DNA of 64,000 nucleotides, taken from the NCBI GenBank assembly GCA_030824275.1, contig JAVBXY010000016.1:1-64000 (forward strand), written 5' to 3'. The position numbers and the translations under genes are program-made. The stretch comes from Rhodocyclaceae bacterium. Its GTDB lineage: Bacteria; Pseudomonadota; Gammaproteobacteria; Burkholderiales; Rhodocyclaceae. The notes beneath the pieces were generated by a model, which saw only the letters and a program-made list of their open reading frames with translations, did not search any database and had not been told where the DNA came from. This document shows, one piece after another, positions 1 through 8,013 of this stretch; the first letter of the stretch is position 1, and every line of letters begins with the position of its first letter.

Positions 1-37
1 GCATCGCTAGGCTGACGGGCCACTGAAAGGAAGGTCC

Positions 38-328
38 ATGCGCACGCTTCCGTTTATTTTCCTATTCGCCCTGATGACGTCCGCTCTCGCCGCCGACCCC
101 AAGAACGGCAAGACACTGCACGACAAACAGTGCGTCGCCTGCCACGTCAAGCTGATCGGTGGCGACGGCAACAAGATCTACACGCGCTCGCCGCGCCTGA
201 TCAACGACCGCAAGGCCCTCGGCCAGCGCGTCACCATGTGCTCGGCGCAAACCGGCGCCAAGTGGTTCCCGGAAGAAGAGGAAGATGTTGCCGCCTACCT
301 CGCCCAGCAGTTCTACAAATTCAAATAG
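38..328 (+). CDS. Small periplasmic class I cytochrome c
   Basis: A 96-residue protein with a cleavable signal peptide (about residues 1-18, ending LAA) followed by one haem-binding CVACH motif near residue 32. There is no strong Met ligand motif, but a Met occurs in the segment VTMCSAQTG near residue 68, which may be the distal ligand. It is probably a small monohaem electron carrier in the periplasm. The ATG is preceded by a good ribosome binding site (AAGGAAGG). The gene is followed 9 bp later by a pterin dehydratase gene, so the two may be co-transcribed. The exact redox partner is unknown. Confidence 0.85.
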   Translation: MRTLPFIFLFALMTSALAADPKNGKTLHDKQCVACHVKLIGGDGNKIYTRSPRLINDRKALGQRVTMCSAQTGAKWFPEEEEDVAAYLAQQFYKFK

Positions 329-337
329 GAGGGCGCC

Positions 338-676
338 ATGACCACCGTCTGCGATCTGTCCAAAGGCAAGTGCAAGCCCTGTGAAGGCGGCGTGCCGCCG
401 CTGTCCGATGCCGATGTCGGCGAAATGATGAAACAGCTCGACGGATGGACACTACAGGGCGGCGTCATCAGCAAGACCTACCGCTTCAAGAACTACTACG
501 AGACCACCGCTTTCGTGAACGCGACGGCCTGGGTCTCGCACCGCGAAGACCATCATCCGGACATCGCACTCGGCTACAACCAATGCACCGTCAGCTATAC
601 CACCCACGCCATTGACGGCCTGTCCGAAAACGATTTCATCTGTGCGGCAAAAATCGATGCCCTGTTTTCGCTTTGA
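338..676 (+). CDS. phhB: 4a-hydroxytetrahydrobiopterin dehydratase (pterin-4-alpha-carbinolamine dehydratase)
   Basis: A 112-residue protein, the usual size for this family. It carries the family signature HREDHHPDIALGYN around residues 69-82, in which the paired histidines act in dehydration of 4a-hydroxytetrahydropterin, and a C-terminal HAIDGLSENDF segment. In the family it regenerates the pterin cofactor of phenylalanine hydroxylase, or acts in molybdopterin-type metabolism when no hydroxylase is nearby; none is seen here. The N-terminus contains a CDLSKGKCKPCEGG stretch with three cysteines, typical of proteobacterial members. An AGGAGG ribosome binding site precedes the ATG, and the stop codon overlaps the TTG start of rsgA. 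Confidence 0.9.
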   Translation: MTTVCDLSKGKCKPCEGGVPPLSDADVGEMMKQLDGWTLQGGVISKTYRFKNYYETTAFVNATAWVSHREDHHPDIALGYNQCTVSYTTHAIDGLSENDFICAAKIDALFSL

Positions 677-1539
677 GTAACAAAGGAACGCTGATCGCCG
701 TCCACGGCCGGAAATACGACGTCCGCCTCGCCGATGGCCGCGTCATCAACGCCTACCCCAAGGGCAAGAAAAGCATCTACGCCTGCGGCGACGAAGTCAC
801 CGTCAGCGCCGACGGCGCCCTCGCCGCACACGAACCGCGCCGCAGCCTGCTTTACCGCAGCGACGCCTACCGCCAGAAGCTGATCGCCGCCAACGTCACC
901 CAGATCGTGCTGGTGGTCGCCACCGAGCCCTCCTTCTCCGACATGCTGCTGACCCGCGCCCTGGTAGCCGCCGAGCATGAGGGATTGCGGCCGCTGATCG
1001 TGCTCAACAAGTGCGACCTCACGGACTCGCTGGCGAGTGCCCGCACCATGCTCGCCCCCTACGCGGCCCTCGGCTATCGCGTCATTGAAATGGCCGCGAT
1101 GCAGGACGTCGCCCCACTGGCCACGCTGTTGGCTGGCGAAACCTCGGTACTGGTCGGCCAGAGCGGCATGGGCAAATCGACCCTGACCAATGCGCTGATT
1201 CCCGAAGCCCTGGCACCGACACGGGAGATTTCGACGGCGCTGGATTCCGGCAAGCACACCACCACCCACGCCACGCTGTATCAACTGCCCGGCGGCGGCA
1301 CCCTGATCGACAGCCCGGGCTTGCAGGAATTCGGTCTTGCCCATCTCAACATCGGCGAGATCGAATTCGGCTTCGTCGAGTTCCGCCCCTTCCTCGGCCA
1401 ATGCCGCTTCCGCGATTGCCGCCACGACGCCGAGCCCGGCTGCGCCATCAAGCAAGGCGTCGTCGCCGGCACCGTCAGCGCGCGTCGGCTGGAGAGTTTT
1501 CACCAGCTTGTATCCGAGATTGCCAAGGGCTTGCACTGA
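673..1539 (+). CDS. rsgA: Small-subunit ribosome biogenesis GTPase RsgA
   Basis: A 288-residue circularly permuted GTPase that matures the 30S subunit. An OB-fold N-terminus is followed by the permuted motif order: G4 NKCD (near residue 115), then the P-loop GQSGMGKST (near 165), then DSPGLQEF (G3). A C-terminal zinc module follows, with CRFRDC, His and Cys residues in DAEPGC. The start is a TTG overlapping the stop of phhB. The length is slightly shorter than the roughly 300-350 residues common in the family because of a short N-terminus. Its own stop overlaps the ATG of the following WYL regulator, so the three genes look translationally coupled. Confidence 0.95.
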   Translation: MSNKGTLIAVHGRKYDVRLADGRVINAYPKGKKSIYACGDEVTVSADGALAAHEPRRSLLYRSDAYRQKLIAANVTQIVLVVATEPSFSDMLLTRALVAAEHEGLRPLIVLNKCDLTDSLASARTMLAPYAALGYRVIEMAAMQDVAPLATLLAGETSVLVGQSGMGKSTLTNALIPEALAPTREISTALDSGKHTTTHATLYQLPGGGTLIDSPGLQEFGLAHLNIGEIEFGFVEFRPFLGQCRFRDCRHDAEPGCAIKQGVVAGTVSARRLESFHQLVSEIAKGLH

Positions 1540-2534
1540 TGGACCGCACTGAGCGTTTCTACAAAATTGACCAGATGATTCACGAGCGGCAGTTGGTCAG
1601 CTTCGCCGATCTGATGGACGCCCTCGAAGTCTCCCGCGCCACACTCAAACGCGACCTCGAGTACATGCGCAATCGGCTCAACGCACCCATCGTCTGGGAC
1701 CGCCATGCAGGAAATAGCGGCGGCTACCGCTTCGACGCCCACCATGCGGAGGGCGCAGGCCAATATGAACTGCCCGGCCTGTGGTTCAACTCGGGCGAAG
1801 TGCACGCCCTGCTCACCATGCAGCACCTGCTGGCCGACCTCGATCCCGGCGGCATCCTGACGCCGCACATCGAGCCGCTGATGGCGCGGCTCAACAGCCT
1901 GCTTGGCAGCGCCGACAACACCGCCGAGGAAATCCGCCGTCGCGTGCTGATCGTCGGCTCCGCCAAGCGCAGCATGAAGCTCGCCCACTTCGAGAAAGTC
2001 GGCGCCGCCCTGCTGCGCAGGAAGCGCCTGCTGCTCACCTATTTCGCCCGTGGCAGTGGCGAAACCACCGAGCGCGAAGTCTCACCGCAGCGCCTCGTCT
2101 ATTACCGCGAGAACTGGTATCTCGATGCCTGGTGCCATCTGCGCGACGGCCTACGCAACTTTGCCGTCGATTCGATCCAGCGCACCGATCTGCTGGAGAA
2201 GAAGGCCCGCGAAGTCTCCAGCCGTTCCGTCAACGAAGTCCTCGGCCCCGGCTACGGCATCATCGCCGGCGGCCGGCTGAAGACAGCGAAGCTGCGCTTC
2301 ACACCCGAGCGCGCCCGCTGGGTGGCCCAGGAGACCTGGCACCCGAAACAGCACGGCCGCTTCAACAAGGACGGCGCCTGGCTGCTCGACTTTCCTTACG
2401 CAGACCACCGCGAACTGATCATGGACATCCTCAAATTCGGTGCCGACGTCGAAGTGCTGGCGCCCGCCGATCTGCGCCAGCGCGTGACCGACGAAGCCGC
2501 CGCGCTGATCCGCCTTTACGCCGCAAAGAACTGA
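1539..2534 (+). CDS. HTH/WYL-domain transcriptional regulator (YafY family)
   Basis: A 331-residue protein. The N-terminus (about residues 1-60) is a winged-helix DeoR/HTH_11-type DNA-binding domain with the helix SFADLMDALEVSRATLKRDL. The middle and C-terminus form a WYL domain, seen as YYRENWYLDAWCHLRDGLRNF around residues 190-210, followed by the WCX extension. WYL domains bind nucleic acids or ligands and often control DNA-damage or phage-defence genes. The ATG overlaps the rsgA stop (TGATG). An in-frame extension upstream exists but lies entirely inside rsgA and is rejected. Its target is unknown; the downstream nucleotidase gene is only 4 bp away. Confidence 0.85.
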   Translation: MDRTERFYKIDQMIHERQLVSFADLMDALEVSRATLKRDLEYMRNRLNAPIVWDRHAGNSGGYRFDAHHAEGAGQYELPGLWFNSGEVHALLTMQHLLADLDPGGILTPHIEPLMARLNSLLGSADNTAEEIRRRVLIVGSAKRSMKLAHFEKVGAALLRRKRLLLTYFARGSGETTEREVSPQRLVYYRENWYLDAWCHLRDGLRNFAVDSIQRTDLLEKKAREVSSRSVNEVLGPGYGIIAGGRLKTAKLRFTPERARWVAQETWHPKQHGRFNKDGAWLLDFPYADHRELIMDILKFGADVEVLAPADLRQRVTDEAAALIRLYAAKN

Positions 2535-2538
2535 GCTC

Positions 2539-3435
2539 ATGGCCGCCACCCTCGAAGGACAACTCGTCGTCGCCCTCTCCTCCCGCGCCCTCTTCGATTT
2601 CGAGGAGGAGAACCAGGTCTTCGAGCAGCAGAACGACTCGGCCTACATGCGCCTGCAACTCGAACGCCTGGACCAGCCGGCGATCCCCGGCGTCGCCTTC
2701 CCGCTGGTGCAGAAGCTGCTGGCCTTCAACACGCCGGAACAGCAGCGCGTCGCGGTGGTGATCCTCTCCCGCAACGATCCGGTCTCCGGCCTGCGCGTCT
2801 TCCGCTCCGCCGAAGCCGCCGGCCTGCAACTGGATCGCGGCGTGTTCACCCGTGGACAACCGCCCTTCCACTACCTCAAGCCCCTGGGCGCCCATCTCTT
2901 CCTTTCGGCCAACGAGGCCGACGTGCGCGCCGCATTGAACGCCGGCTTCCCCGCCGCGCGGGTGTATTCCAGTTCACTGAAGGAAGCGGAAAAGCATCCC
3001 CGCGAAGTGCGCATCGCCTTCGACGGCGACGCAGTTCTCTTCTCCGATGAAGCGGAGCGCGTCTACCAGGAACAGGGCCTCGCCGCCTTCCAGGACCACG
3101 AACAGAGCCACGCCTTGCAACCGCTGCCGCCCGGCCCCTTCAAACCATTGCTTGAAGCACTGCATCGATTGCGCGATACCCACGGCGCGCCGCTGAAAAT
3201 CCGCACCGCCCTCGTCACCGCCCGCAGCGCCCCGGCCCATGCGCGGGCCATCCGCACCCTGATGGCCTGGAACGTGGAAGTGGATGAGGCGATGTTCCTC
3301 GGCGGTCTGGAAAAGAGTCAGTTCCTGCGCGAGTTCCAGCCGGATTTCTTCTTCGACGACCAGACCCGGCACTGCGAACCCGCCTCGCGGCTGGTGCCTA
3401 CTGGGCACGTCGTCAGCGGCATCGCCAACGACTGA
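2539..3435 (+). CDS. 5'-nucleotidase (cytosolic NT5C1-like family)
   Basis: A 298-residue protein of the PF06189-type 5'-nucleotidase family, related to eukaryotic cytosolic 5'-nucleotidase I. Recognisable features are the N-terminal ALSSRALFDFEEE segment (the usual LxxDxxxLF-like start), a central RIAFDGDAVLFSDE haloacid-dehalogenase-like motif near residues 157-170, and ALVTARSAP and FFFDDQTRHC motifs toward the C-terminus. It probably dephosphorylates nucleoside 5'-monophosphates in the cytoplasm. It is 4 bp downstream of the WYL regulator and likely in the same operon. A copy of the dispersed 24-bp repeat follows its stop codon. Confidence 0.8.
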   Translation: MAATLEGQLVVALSSRALFDFEEENQVFEQQNDSAYMRLQLERLDQPAIPGVAFPLVQKLLAFNTPEQQRVAVVILSRNDPVSGLRVFRSAEAAGLQLDRGVFTRGQPPFHYLKPLGAHLFLSANEADVRAALNAGFPAARVYSSSLKEAEKHPREVRIAFDGDAVLFSDEAERVYQEQGLAAFQDHEQSHALQPLPPGPFKPLLEALHRLRDTHGAPLKIRTALVTARSAPAHARAIRTLMAWNVEVDEAMFLGGLEKSQFLREFQPDFFFDDQTRHCEPASRLVPTGHVVSGIAND

Positions 3436-3448
3436 CCGGGTCTGCCTC

Positions 3449-3473
3449 GCCGTCTCGTCAGCGCCGACTTTTC
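3449..3473 (+). repeat. Dispersed 24-bp repeat, copy 1 (intergenic)
   Basis: GCCGTCTCGTCAGCGCCGAC followed by TTTT. It sits in the short convergent gap after the 5'-nucleotidase gene and reaches the stop codon of the membrane-protein gene on the other strand. It matches the consensus at all but about two positions. Confidence 0.8.
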
Positions 3474-3933
3474 AGCAAATCAGGATCATGTAGATGATGC
3501 CGCCGATGCCGACGGTGAGCATCATGACCGAGGAAATGATGAGATCGCGCGGCTCGCGGGGATAGCCCCGCTTGACCCGTGCGATCACGTTCAGCACGTT
3601 GCCCAGGGTGATGGCGGTCAGGAACAGCATCATGAACATGTCGACGAAGATCAACACGCCGCTGAAGTTACTCACCGGCCGGCATTCGCGGATGCCCATC
3701 TTGCGCATGAAAACCTGCATCTCTTCGTTGGGCGGGCTGAAACCGATGCTGACCACCGCCCACACCACCATGATGATCAGGGCGGCAACGAACAAGCCCA
3801 GCGCAATCCAGCCTTCAGCCGACTTGAGCCCCTCCTTGAGGGCGCGCAGGTCGGCCATGTACTCATAGGCCTCGCGGGCTAGCTGTCGGCGCAGTTTTTC
3901 CCAGTTCACTGCCTGATATCTCCATGGTTGCAT
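3472..3933 (-). CDS. Conserved three-helix membrane protein of unknown function
   Basis: A 153-residue protein with an N-terminal amphipathic, charged stretch (residues 1-38, rich in Arg, Glu and Lys) and three predicted membrane helices: about 41-65 (IALGLFVAALIIMVVWAVV), 88-112 and 131-152. The loop between helices 1 and 2 has one Cys and a run NEEMQVFMRKMG. I do not recognise a family. It is convergent with the 5'-nucleotidase gene and has no operon partner. The next upstream region (3934-4110) holds no gene, only a degenerate copy of the dispersed repeat. Confidence 0.6.
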   Translation of the reverse strand: MQPWRYQAVNWEKLRRQLAREAYEYMADLRALKEGLKSAEGWIALGLFVAALIIMVVWAVVSIGFSPPNEEMQVFMRKMGIRECRPVSNFSGVLIFVDMFMMLFLTAITLGNVLNVIARVKRGYPREPRDLIISSVMMLTVGIGGIIYMILIC

Positions 3934-4014
3934 GACACAAGTATTTCTTGCGTCATGAAGTATCCATGGCTAGCTTCGCTAGGTCAATCGCAGAGTTGCC
4001 GGAATATAGATATG

Positions 4015-4042
4015 GAGAAAAAGTCGGCCCGACACAATACCG
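4015..4042 (-). repeat. Dispersed repeat, degenerate copy 2 (intergenic)
   Basis: On the plus strand AAAAAGTCGGCCC is followed by an indel-bearing GACACAATACCGG. This resembles the copy at 55407-55432, which reads AAAAAGTCGGCCCTGACG on the same strand. It lies in the 177-bp gap 3934-4110 between the membrane protein gene and the end of the hsaA-like gene. The match is weaker than at other copies. Confidence 0.45.
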
Positions 4043-4110
4043 GGCCAAACCCCATGAGGAGAGGCGAATCTACGAAGAGGTGCACTGCAATTGATGGCTG
4101 CAGAAGTACA

Positions 4111-5295
4111 TCACATGATCAGGTCGGTGGTTTCGTAACCCAACGCGACACCACCAGCGTTACCGCCATAGTCATCGGCATTCTGAGTGATGTGGTTAGC
4201 GCCGGCCATGGAATCGCGCAGATAGCGCTGAATAGGATTCGATTTCATGACTCCGCGTGCCCCAGTAGCCTTATAGAGCATTTGGATGGCCTCTTCACAC
4301 TCGCGGCCGATGCGACCAGCATCAAACTTGTATTCTGATCGCCTGTTAATGTTCAGCGGCTCGCCGCGCTGTATAGAGTCCATCATGGCGGCAATCGCGG
4401 TATCACGCCTCGCCTTGGCTCCACGTACCTTGGCCATGGCATTGCCGAGACGATCCTTAACGTAGGGACTGCGGTCAGTCTTGCCACCATCCAGGGTATC
4501 AACTCGCACCTTCATCTCTTCGATGAAACAATCGATCGCACCCTGGGCCATGCCAATCATTACCGAGGACACGGCAAAGCTGAAGGTTGTCCCGAAAGGC
4601 ATGCGGTAGTTAGGCGGAAGATTTTCGACGCCCTTCAACTGGAAACAGTCGATCAGGCTGTGAGAACGATGATCGGGAACGAAGACCTTATTCAGCACAA
4701 GATCCTTGCTTCCTGTTCCAGCAAGACCAAAAGCATGCCAGTTGTCAGAAATTTTGTAGTCGCTGCGCGGCACAAGGTGTACGCGAAAGTCTGGCATTGG
4801 CGCTCCAGGAGTCATCACCATGGCACCAAGTAGCGCCCACTGACAATGATCACAGCCGCTTGAAAAGCGCCAAGTTCCCTCGAGTACAACACCACCCTCA
4901 ACCTTTTCCGCCTTGCCCCAAGGGTGGTAGGACGACGAGGTCTTGGCATGAATGGTCGGGCCGTAGAGATCGGCTAGAGCCTGGTCTGGAAACAGAGCCA
5001 TTTCCCAATTGTGAATGCCGATCACCATCAGCACCCAGGCACTGGAGGGACAGCCACGACCGATTTCCTGCAGCACCCGATAAAAGCTCATCGGATTCAT
5101 CTCGAAGCCACCATGGGCCTTCAACTGGACGATGCGGAAAAATCCGGCATCCTCAAAGTCCTTGATGTTCTCTTCCGGCGCCTTGCGTGCATCCTCGCAG
5201 GCCTGCGCTCGGGCACGCAGGGTCGGGATCATGTCGCGGGCCCGTTGCACCAGTTCCGCTTCGGTCGGGATAGTCACTTTTGCATCCATTTTCAT
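4111..5295 (-). CDS. HsaA-like flavin-dependent monooxygenase, oxygenase component (acyl-CoA dehydrogenase fold)
   Basis: A 394-residue protein, the length of mycobacterial HsaA. It has the acyl-CoA-dehydrogenase-type fold used by two-component aromatic hydroxylases: N-terminal helical domain, then SSSYHPWGKAEKV and WRFSSGCDHCQWALLG, GLAGTGSKDLVL, and a C-terminal helical bundle ending in QNADDYGGNAGG. In the Hsa pathway this enzyme ortho-hydroxylates 3-HSA (a phenolic secosteroid) using FMNH2/FADH2 supplied by HsaB. The start is ATG with AAAGGAG upstream. A longer open frame reaches back into the reductase gene but is a shadow. It is the last gene of the four-gene operon; the true substrate could be another alkylphenol. 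Confidence 0.85.
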   Translation of the reverse strand: MKMDAKVTIPTEAELVQRARDMIPTLRARAQACEDARKAPEENIKDFEDAGFFRIVQLKAHGGFEMNPMSFYRVLQEIGRGCPSSAWVLMVIGIHNWEMALFPDQALADLYGPTIHAKTSSSYHPWGKAEKVEGGVVLEGTWRFSSGCDHCQWALLGAMVMTPGAPMPDFRVHLVPRSDYKISDNWHAFGLAGTGSKDLVLNKVFVPDHRSHSLIDCFQLKGVENLPPNYRMPFGTTFSFAVSSVMIGMAQGAIDCFIEEMKVRVDTLDGGKTDRSPYVKDRLGNAMAKVRGAKARRDTAIAAMMDSIQRGEPLNINRRSEYKFDAGRIGRECEEAIQMLYKATGARGVMKSNPIQRYLRDSMAGANHITQNADDYGGNAGGVALGYETTDLIM

Positions 5296-5315
5296 GGTCT
5301 CCTTTGGTTGTTTTG

Positions 5316-5846
5316 CTATTGGGTTTTCGCCAGTTCGGCGACGGACAGGAAGCGTCCGTCGAAATAGACCAGAGGCGCCGCCAGCACCTCGGCGGTGGTC
5401 ACGGCCACTACGTCGCACAGCACGATGGAATGGGTCGAGGCCGGATGGATTTCGGCGATCCGGCACTGGAAGCGAACCAGTGCCGAACCCAGTTCCAAGG
5501 CGCGGCCCGGTGACTCCATCCATGGCCCGGCGGCGAAACGCTCATCGCCGCTGACGCCTTCGACCATGCCGGCGAAGCGCTTGGCATCGCCGATCTGATC
5601 GCTGCCAAGGACATTGACGCAGAGGGCGGCACCAACCATCACCAGTTCATGGGCATAGACGTTGCGATTGATGCAGACCATCAGGCGCGGCGGCTCCGCC
5701 GAGATTGAGCAAACCGCCGTGGCGGTAAGCCCGGCCCGACGCCCGCCGTGATTGAGAGTCAGAATGCAGACCGCGCCTGCCAGACGGCGCATGCCGCCCT
5801 TGAACTGCTGGGCATTGACCAGGTGGTCCATGTCGGCCGCGCCCAT
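5316..5846 (-). CDS. HsaB-like flavin reductase (FMN-binding split-barrel)
   Basis: A 176-residue protein with the flavin reductase-like split-barrel fold. GGMRRLAGAVCILT near the N-terminus is followed by RAGLTATAVCSISAEPPRLMVCINR, here split by the typical TATAVCS and EPPRLMVC motifs, then ALCVNVLG and a C-terminal YFDGRFL. Family members reduce free FMN/FAD with NAD(P)H and pass it to the oxygenase. It lies 20 bp upstream of the oxygenase gene and 1 bp downstream of the hydrolase stop, a typical two-component monooxygenase arrangement. Substrate specificity of the pair cannot be read from this subunit. Confidence 0.85.
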   Translation of the reverse strand: MGAADMDHLVNAQQFKGGMRRLAGAVCILTLNHGGRRAGLTATAVCSISAEPPRLMVCINRNVYAHELVMVGAALCVNVLGSDQIGDAKRFAGMVEGVSGDERFAAGPWMESPGRALELGSALVRFQCRIAEIHPASTHSIVLCDVVAVTTAEVLAAPLVYFDGRFLSVAELAKTQ

Positions 5847-5847
5847 G

Positions 5848-6723
5848 TCATGCCGCTCCCGTACTCAGGAAGCGGCGCATCACCGCATTGAACTCGTCCG
5901 GTGCTTCGTACTGGGGCCAGTGACCGGCGTTCGCCTGCATCACATACAACTTGGCGCCCGGGGTGCGGGCACAGGCCGCCTCGGCCGCATCGAGGTCATG
6001 GATCGGGTTGTGATGGGTCCACAAATACAGGGTGTCGCAGCGCAGGGACTCAAGCTCGATCATCTGCCTGTCGAGCTCCTCCTGCCGCTTCATCATGCCA
6101 AAGACCTGCGGCGCGGTCTTCTGGAACTCGGGCCGCTGGTAGAGGGCGAGGCGACTACCGATCAGTTCGTCGTCCACCAGATGCCAGTTGGATTCGTGCA
6201 TCAGCCACTGCATGCGCTGACGCACTGACTCCACCGACGGCGGCTTGCCGAAGTTCCTGCGGTTAAGTTCGTCCAGATCACGCACGTCCTGCAGCCCCTT
6301 CTCGCTGACGATGGGGATACCCGCCGCGGTGTTGAGCACCAGGCGTTTCACCCGCTGTGGATGACGCTCGGCGAAGAGTCCGGCTACCCAACCTCCCAGC
6401 GACTCGCCGGAAATATGGGCGGCAGCGACGCCGAGCACATCCATCAACTCGGCGAGCTGTGCCACATATGCCATGGGCATGTAATCGATGTCGCTGCGCT
6501 TTGCCGACAGGCCATGACCGACGAAATCGAAGGCGACGACGTGGAAGCGGTCCGCCAGCGCCACCATGTTCTTGGCATAGGCCTCGATGTGACCGCCGAT
6601 GCCATGCATCAGGAAAAGCGTCTCGGCGTGCTCGCGCCCCGCCTCGGCGATACGCACCACGCCGAAGGATGGCGTATCCACATAGCGGATTTCAGCGCCC
6701 AGAAAATCAAGCCACAAACTCAT
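5848..6723 (-). CDS. HsaD/TesD-like alpha/beta hydrolase (meta-cleavage product hydrolase)
   Basis: A 291-residue alpha/beta hydrolase. The oxyanion-hole region is LFLMHGIGGH (near residue 37), the nucleophile elbow is SGESLGGW (Ser near 108), the acid is probably Asp in NPIHDLDAA, and the catalytic His is in NAGHWPQYE. Family members hydrolyse the C-C bond of meta-cleavage products; HsaD acts on the ring-opened secosteroid. The elbow is GESLGG rather than the GNSLGG of classical HsaD, so the exact substrate is uncertain. It is located between the dioxygenase and the flavin reductase in one operon. Confidence 0.8.
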   Translation of the reverse strand: MSLWLDFLGAEIRYVDTPSFGVVRIAEAGREHAETLFLMHGIGGHIEAYAKNMVALADRFHVVAFDFVGHGLSAKRSDIDYMPMAYVAQLAELMDVLGVAAAHISGESLGGWVAGLFAERHPQRVKRLVLNTAAGIPIVSEKGLQDVRDLDELNRRNFGKPPSVESVRQRMQWLMHESNWHLVDDELIGSRLALYQRPEFQKTAPQVFGMMKRQEELDRQMIELESLRCDTLYLWTHHNPIHDLDAAEAACARTPGAKLYVMQANAGHWPQYEAPDEFNAVMRRFLSTGAA

Positions 6724-6747
6724 GTCATGTGTCCTCTCGAGCGCGGT

Positions 6748-7668
6748 TCAGCGGGCAGCGTCGGGAGCGGGATGAGCGGCGGCGGCGAACTTGTGGCCCC
6801 AGTCGCTGAGCTGGCTGTAGTTCTTGATGGTCCAGTTGTCATCGTCGACAACGACGCCGCCCCAGCCATATTCGAGACCGAAGCCGGAGGGAGTGACCAT
6901 GTAGAAGGACACCATATGGTCGTTGGGGTGGTGGCCCGGCGTGGCGATGACCGGAATGCCGGCCTTCTGCACGCGGTCGTAGGCGAGCCCTACGTCGTCG
7001 AGGGATTTCAACTCGATCATCAGGTGATTGAGCTTCTTCGGCGCCGGCATGAAGGCGGTGGCCAAGGAGTGGTGTCGGCCCGTCGCGGTGTGGAGGAAGG
7101 TGGCGTCCACGGTGATACCGGGGAAGGTTTCCGCATCGCGGATGTAGTCTGAGAGCTTGAGGCCCAGCACTTCGGTGTAGAACTTTACCGAGGCGGCGTA
7201 ATCGCGGGCCACGGTGAGCAGGTGTCCAACGCCGAGCGCACCGGTTTCGAAGCCGCCGCCGACCAGCAGGGGCGAACTGAAGGGACGCGAAATCGGCGCG
7301 TGGGTCGGCCCCACCGTGAATTCATGGCGATAGCCGTTGGGATCGGGGCAGTGGAACAGAGCCTCCACCTTGCGCGAGCGGGCCAAGGCGGCATCCCCCT
7401 CGACGACCTTGATGCCCTTGTCGCGCAGGTCGGCGACGAAGATGCTCAGTTCGCCCAGCGTGTCGAACTGCCAGCCGGCGGCGGCGAGATCGTCATCGGT
7501 GCCGCGTTCGATGAGGATGCGCTGCGCCAGTTCGTCCATGCGCAGACTCAGGGATTCCTCGTTGCTGTCGCCGACCTGCAGACCAAGGATATTGACGGCG
7601 AACTCTTCCCACTGCACCAGGTCGCTGGCATTGATGACCACGTAGGCCAGATTGGATATTCCAGACAT
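6748..7668 (-). CDS. HsaC/BphC-like type I extradiol dioxygenase
   Basis: A 306-residue two-domain vicinal-oxygen-chelate protein. The Fe(II) ligands are expected to be His in GALGVGHLL (near residue 149), His in KKLNHLMIELKS (near 216) and Glu in SGFGLEYGWGG (near 267). Type I extradiol enzymes cleave catechols meta to the hydroxyls; HsaC/TesB cleave the catecholic secosteroid, BphC cleaves dihydroxybiphenyl. The chosen ATG has AGGGGAAGAG upstream and gives the usual family length; the frame continues 12 codons upstream without support. It is the first gene of the operon, behind a sigma-54 promoter. Confidence 0.85.
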   Translation of the reverse strand: MSGISNLAYVVINASDLVQWEEFAVNILGLQVGDSNEESLSLRMDELAQRILIERGTDDDLAAAGWQFDTLGELSIFVADLRDKGIKVVEGDAALARSRKVEALFHCPDPNGYRHEFTVGPTHAPISRPFSSPLLVGGGFETGALGVGHLLTVARDYAASVKFYTEVLGLKLSDYIRDAETFPGITVDATFLHTATGRHHSLATAFMPAPKKLNHLMIELKSLDDVGLAYDRVQKAGIPVIATPGHHPNDHMVSFYMVTPSGFGLEYGWGGVVVDDDNWTIKNYSQLSDWGHKFAAAAHPAPDAAR

Positions 7669-7768
7669 TTCTCTTCCCCTCGTAGCCCTCTCTTCGCCTG
7701 GCATCGATCCAGTCCGGAAAGGGCGGTTGATAAATTTCGCGGGAATCTTCGTTCCCGGTGTCTATTCA

Positions 7769-7783
7769 GCAACCGGTGTGCCA
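7769..7783 (-). promoter_or_regulatory. Sigma-54 (-24/-12) promoter of the meta-cleavage operon
   Basis: On the minus strand the sequence reads TGGCACACCGGTTGC: a TGGCAC-type -24 element, the correct 4-bp gap and a TTGC -12 element. It is an almost exact match to the sigma-54 consensus. It points at the dioxygenase gene about 100 bp downstream and lies next to a sigma-54 activator gene, which strongly supports function. Confidence 0.85.
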
Positions 7784-7895
7784 CACCTATTGAAAGATCA
7801 ACAATTCAACATTGCACAATCAAGGTTTGCTCAACAAAGAGAAGGGGTTCTTCGAAGGAGGGTAAGATTTTTTGCTGCAATCGCACATCAGCAGA

Positions 7896-7937
7896 CAGAA
7901 GATCCAATTTGCGAAATTTCGCAAATTGGATCTTCTG
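7896..7937. promoter_or_regulatory. Perfect 42-bp palindrome, probable activator binding site (UAS)
   Basis: Two perfect 21-bp arms meet without a loop at 7916/7917 (core GCGAAATTTCGC, arms extending through CAATTT and AGAAGATC outward). The centre is about 148 bp upstream of the -12 element, the usual distance for upstream activating sequences of XylR/DmpR-type regulators. The rest of the 345-bp gap 7669-8013 holds the sigma-54 promoter and an AT-rich stretch (7786-7832) that might bend or bind IHF; no gene was seen in it. Confidence 0.75.
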
Positions 7938-8013
7938 GGACGAGGATGCGCCTGTGAATTTTCGCCAGGGCAGAGCTACGTATGCGGCGGCCGCCAGCCG
8001 TGCAGGCCGGTGT

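Noticed and set aside
1981..2015. GAAAGTCGGCGC in the WYL gene as a repeat copy
   Set aside because: The match stops after 12 bases and the following part differs from the consensus.
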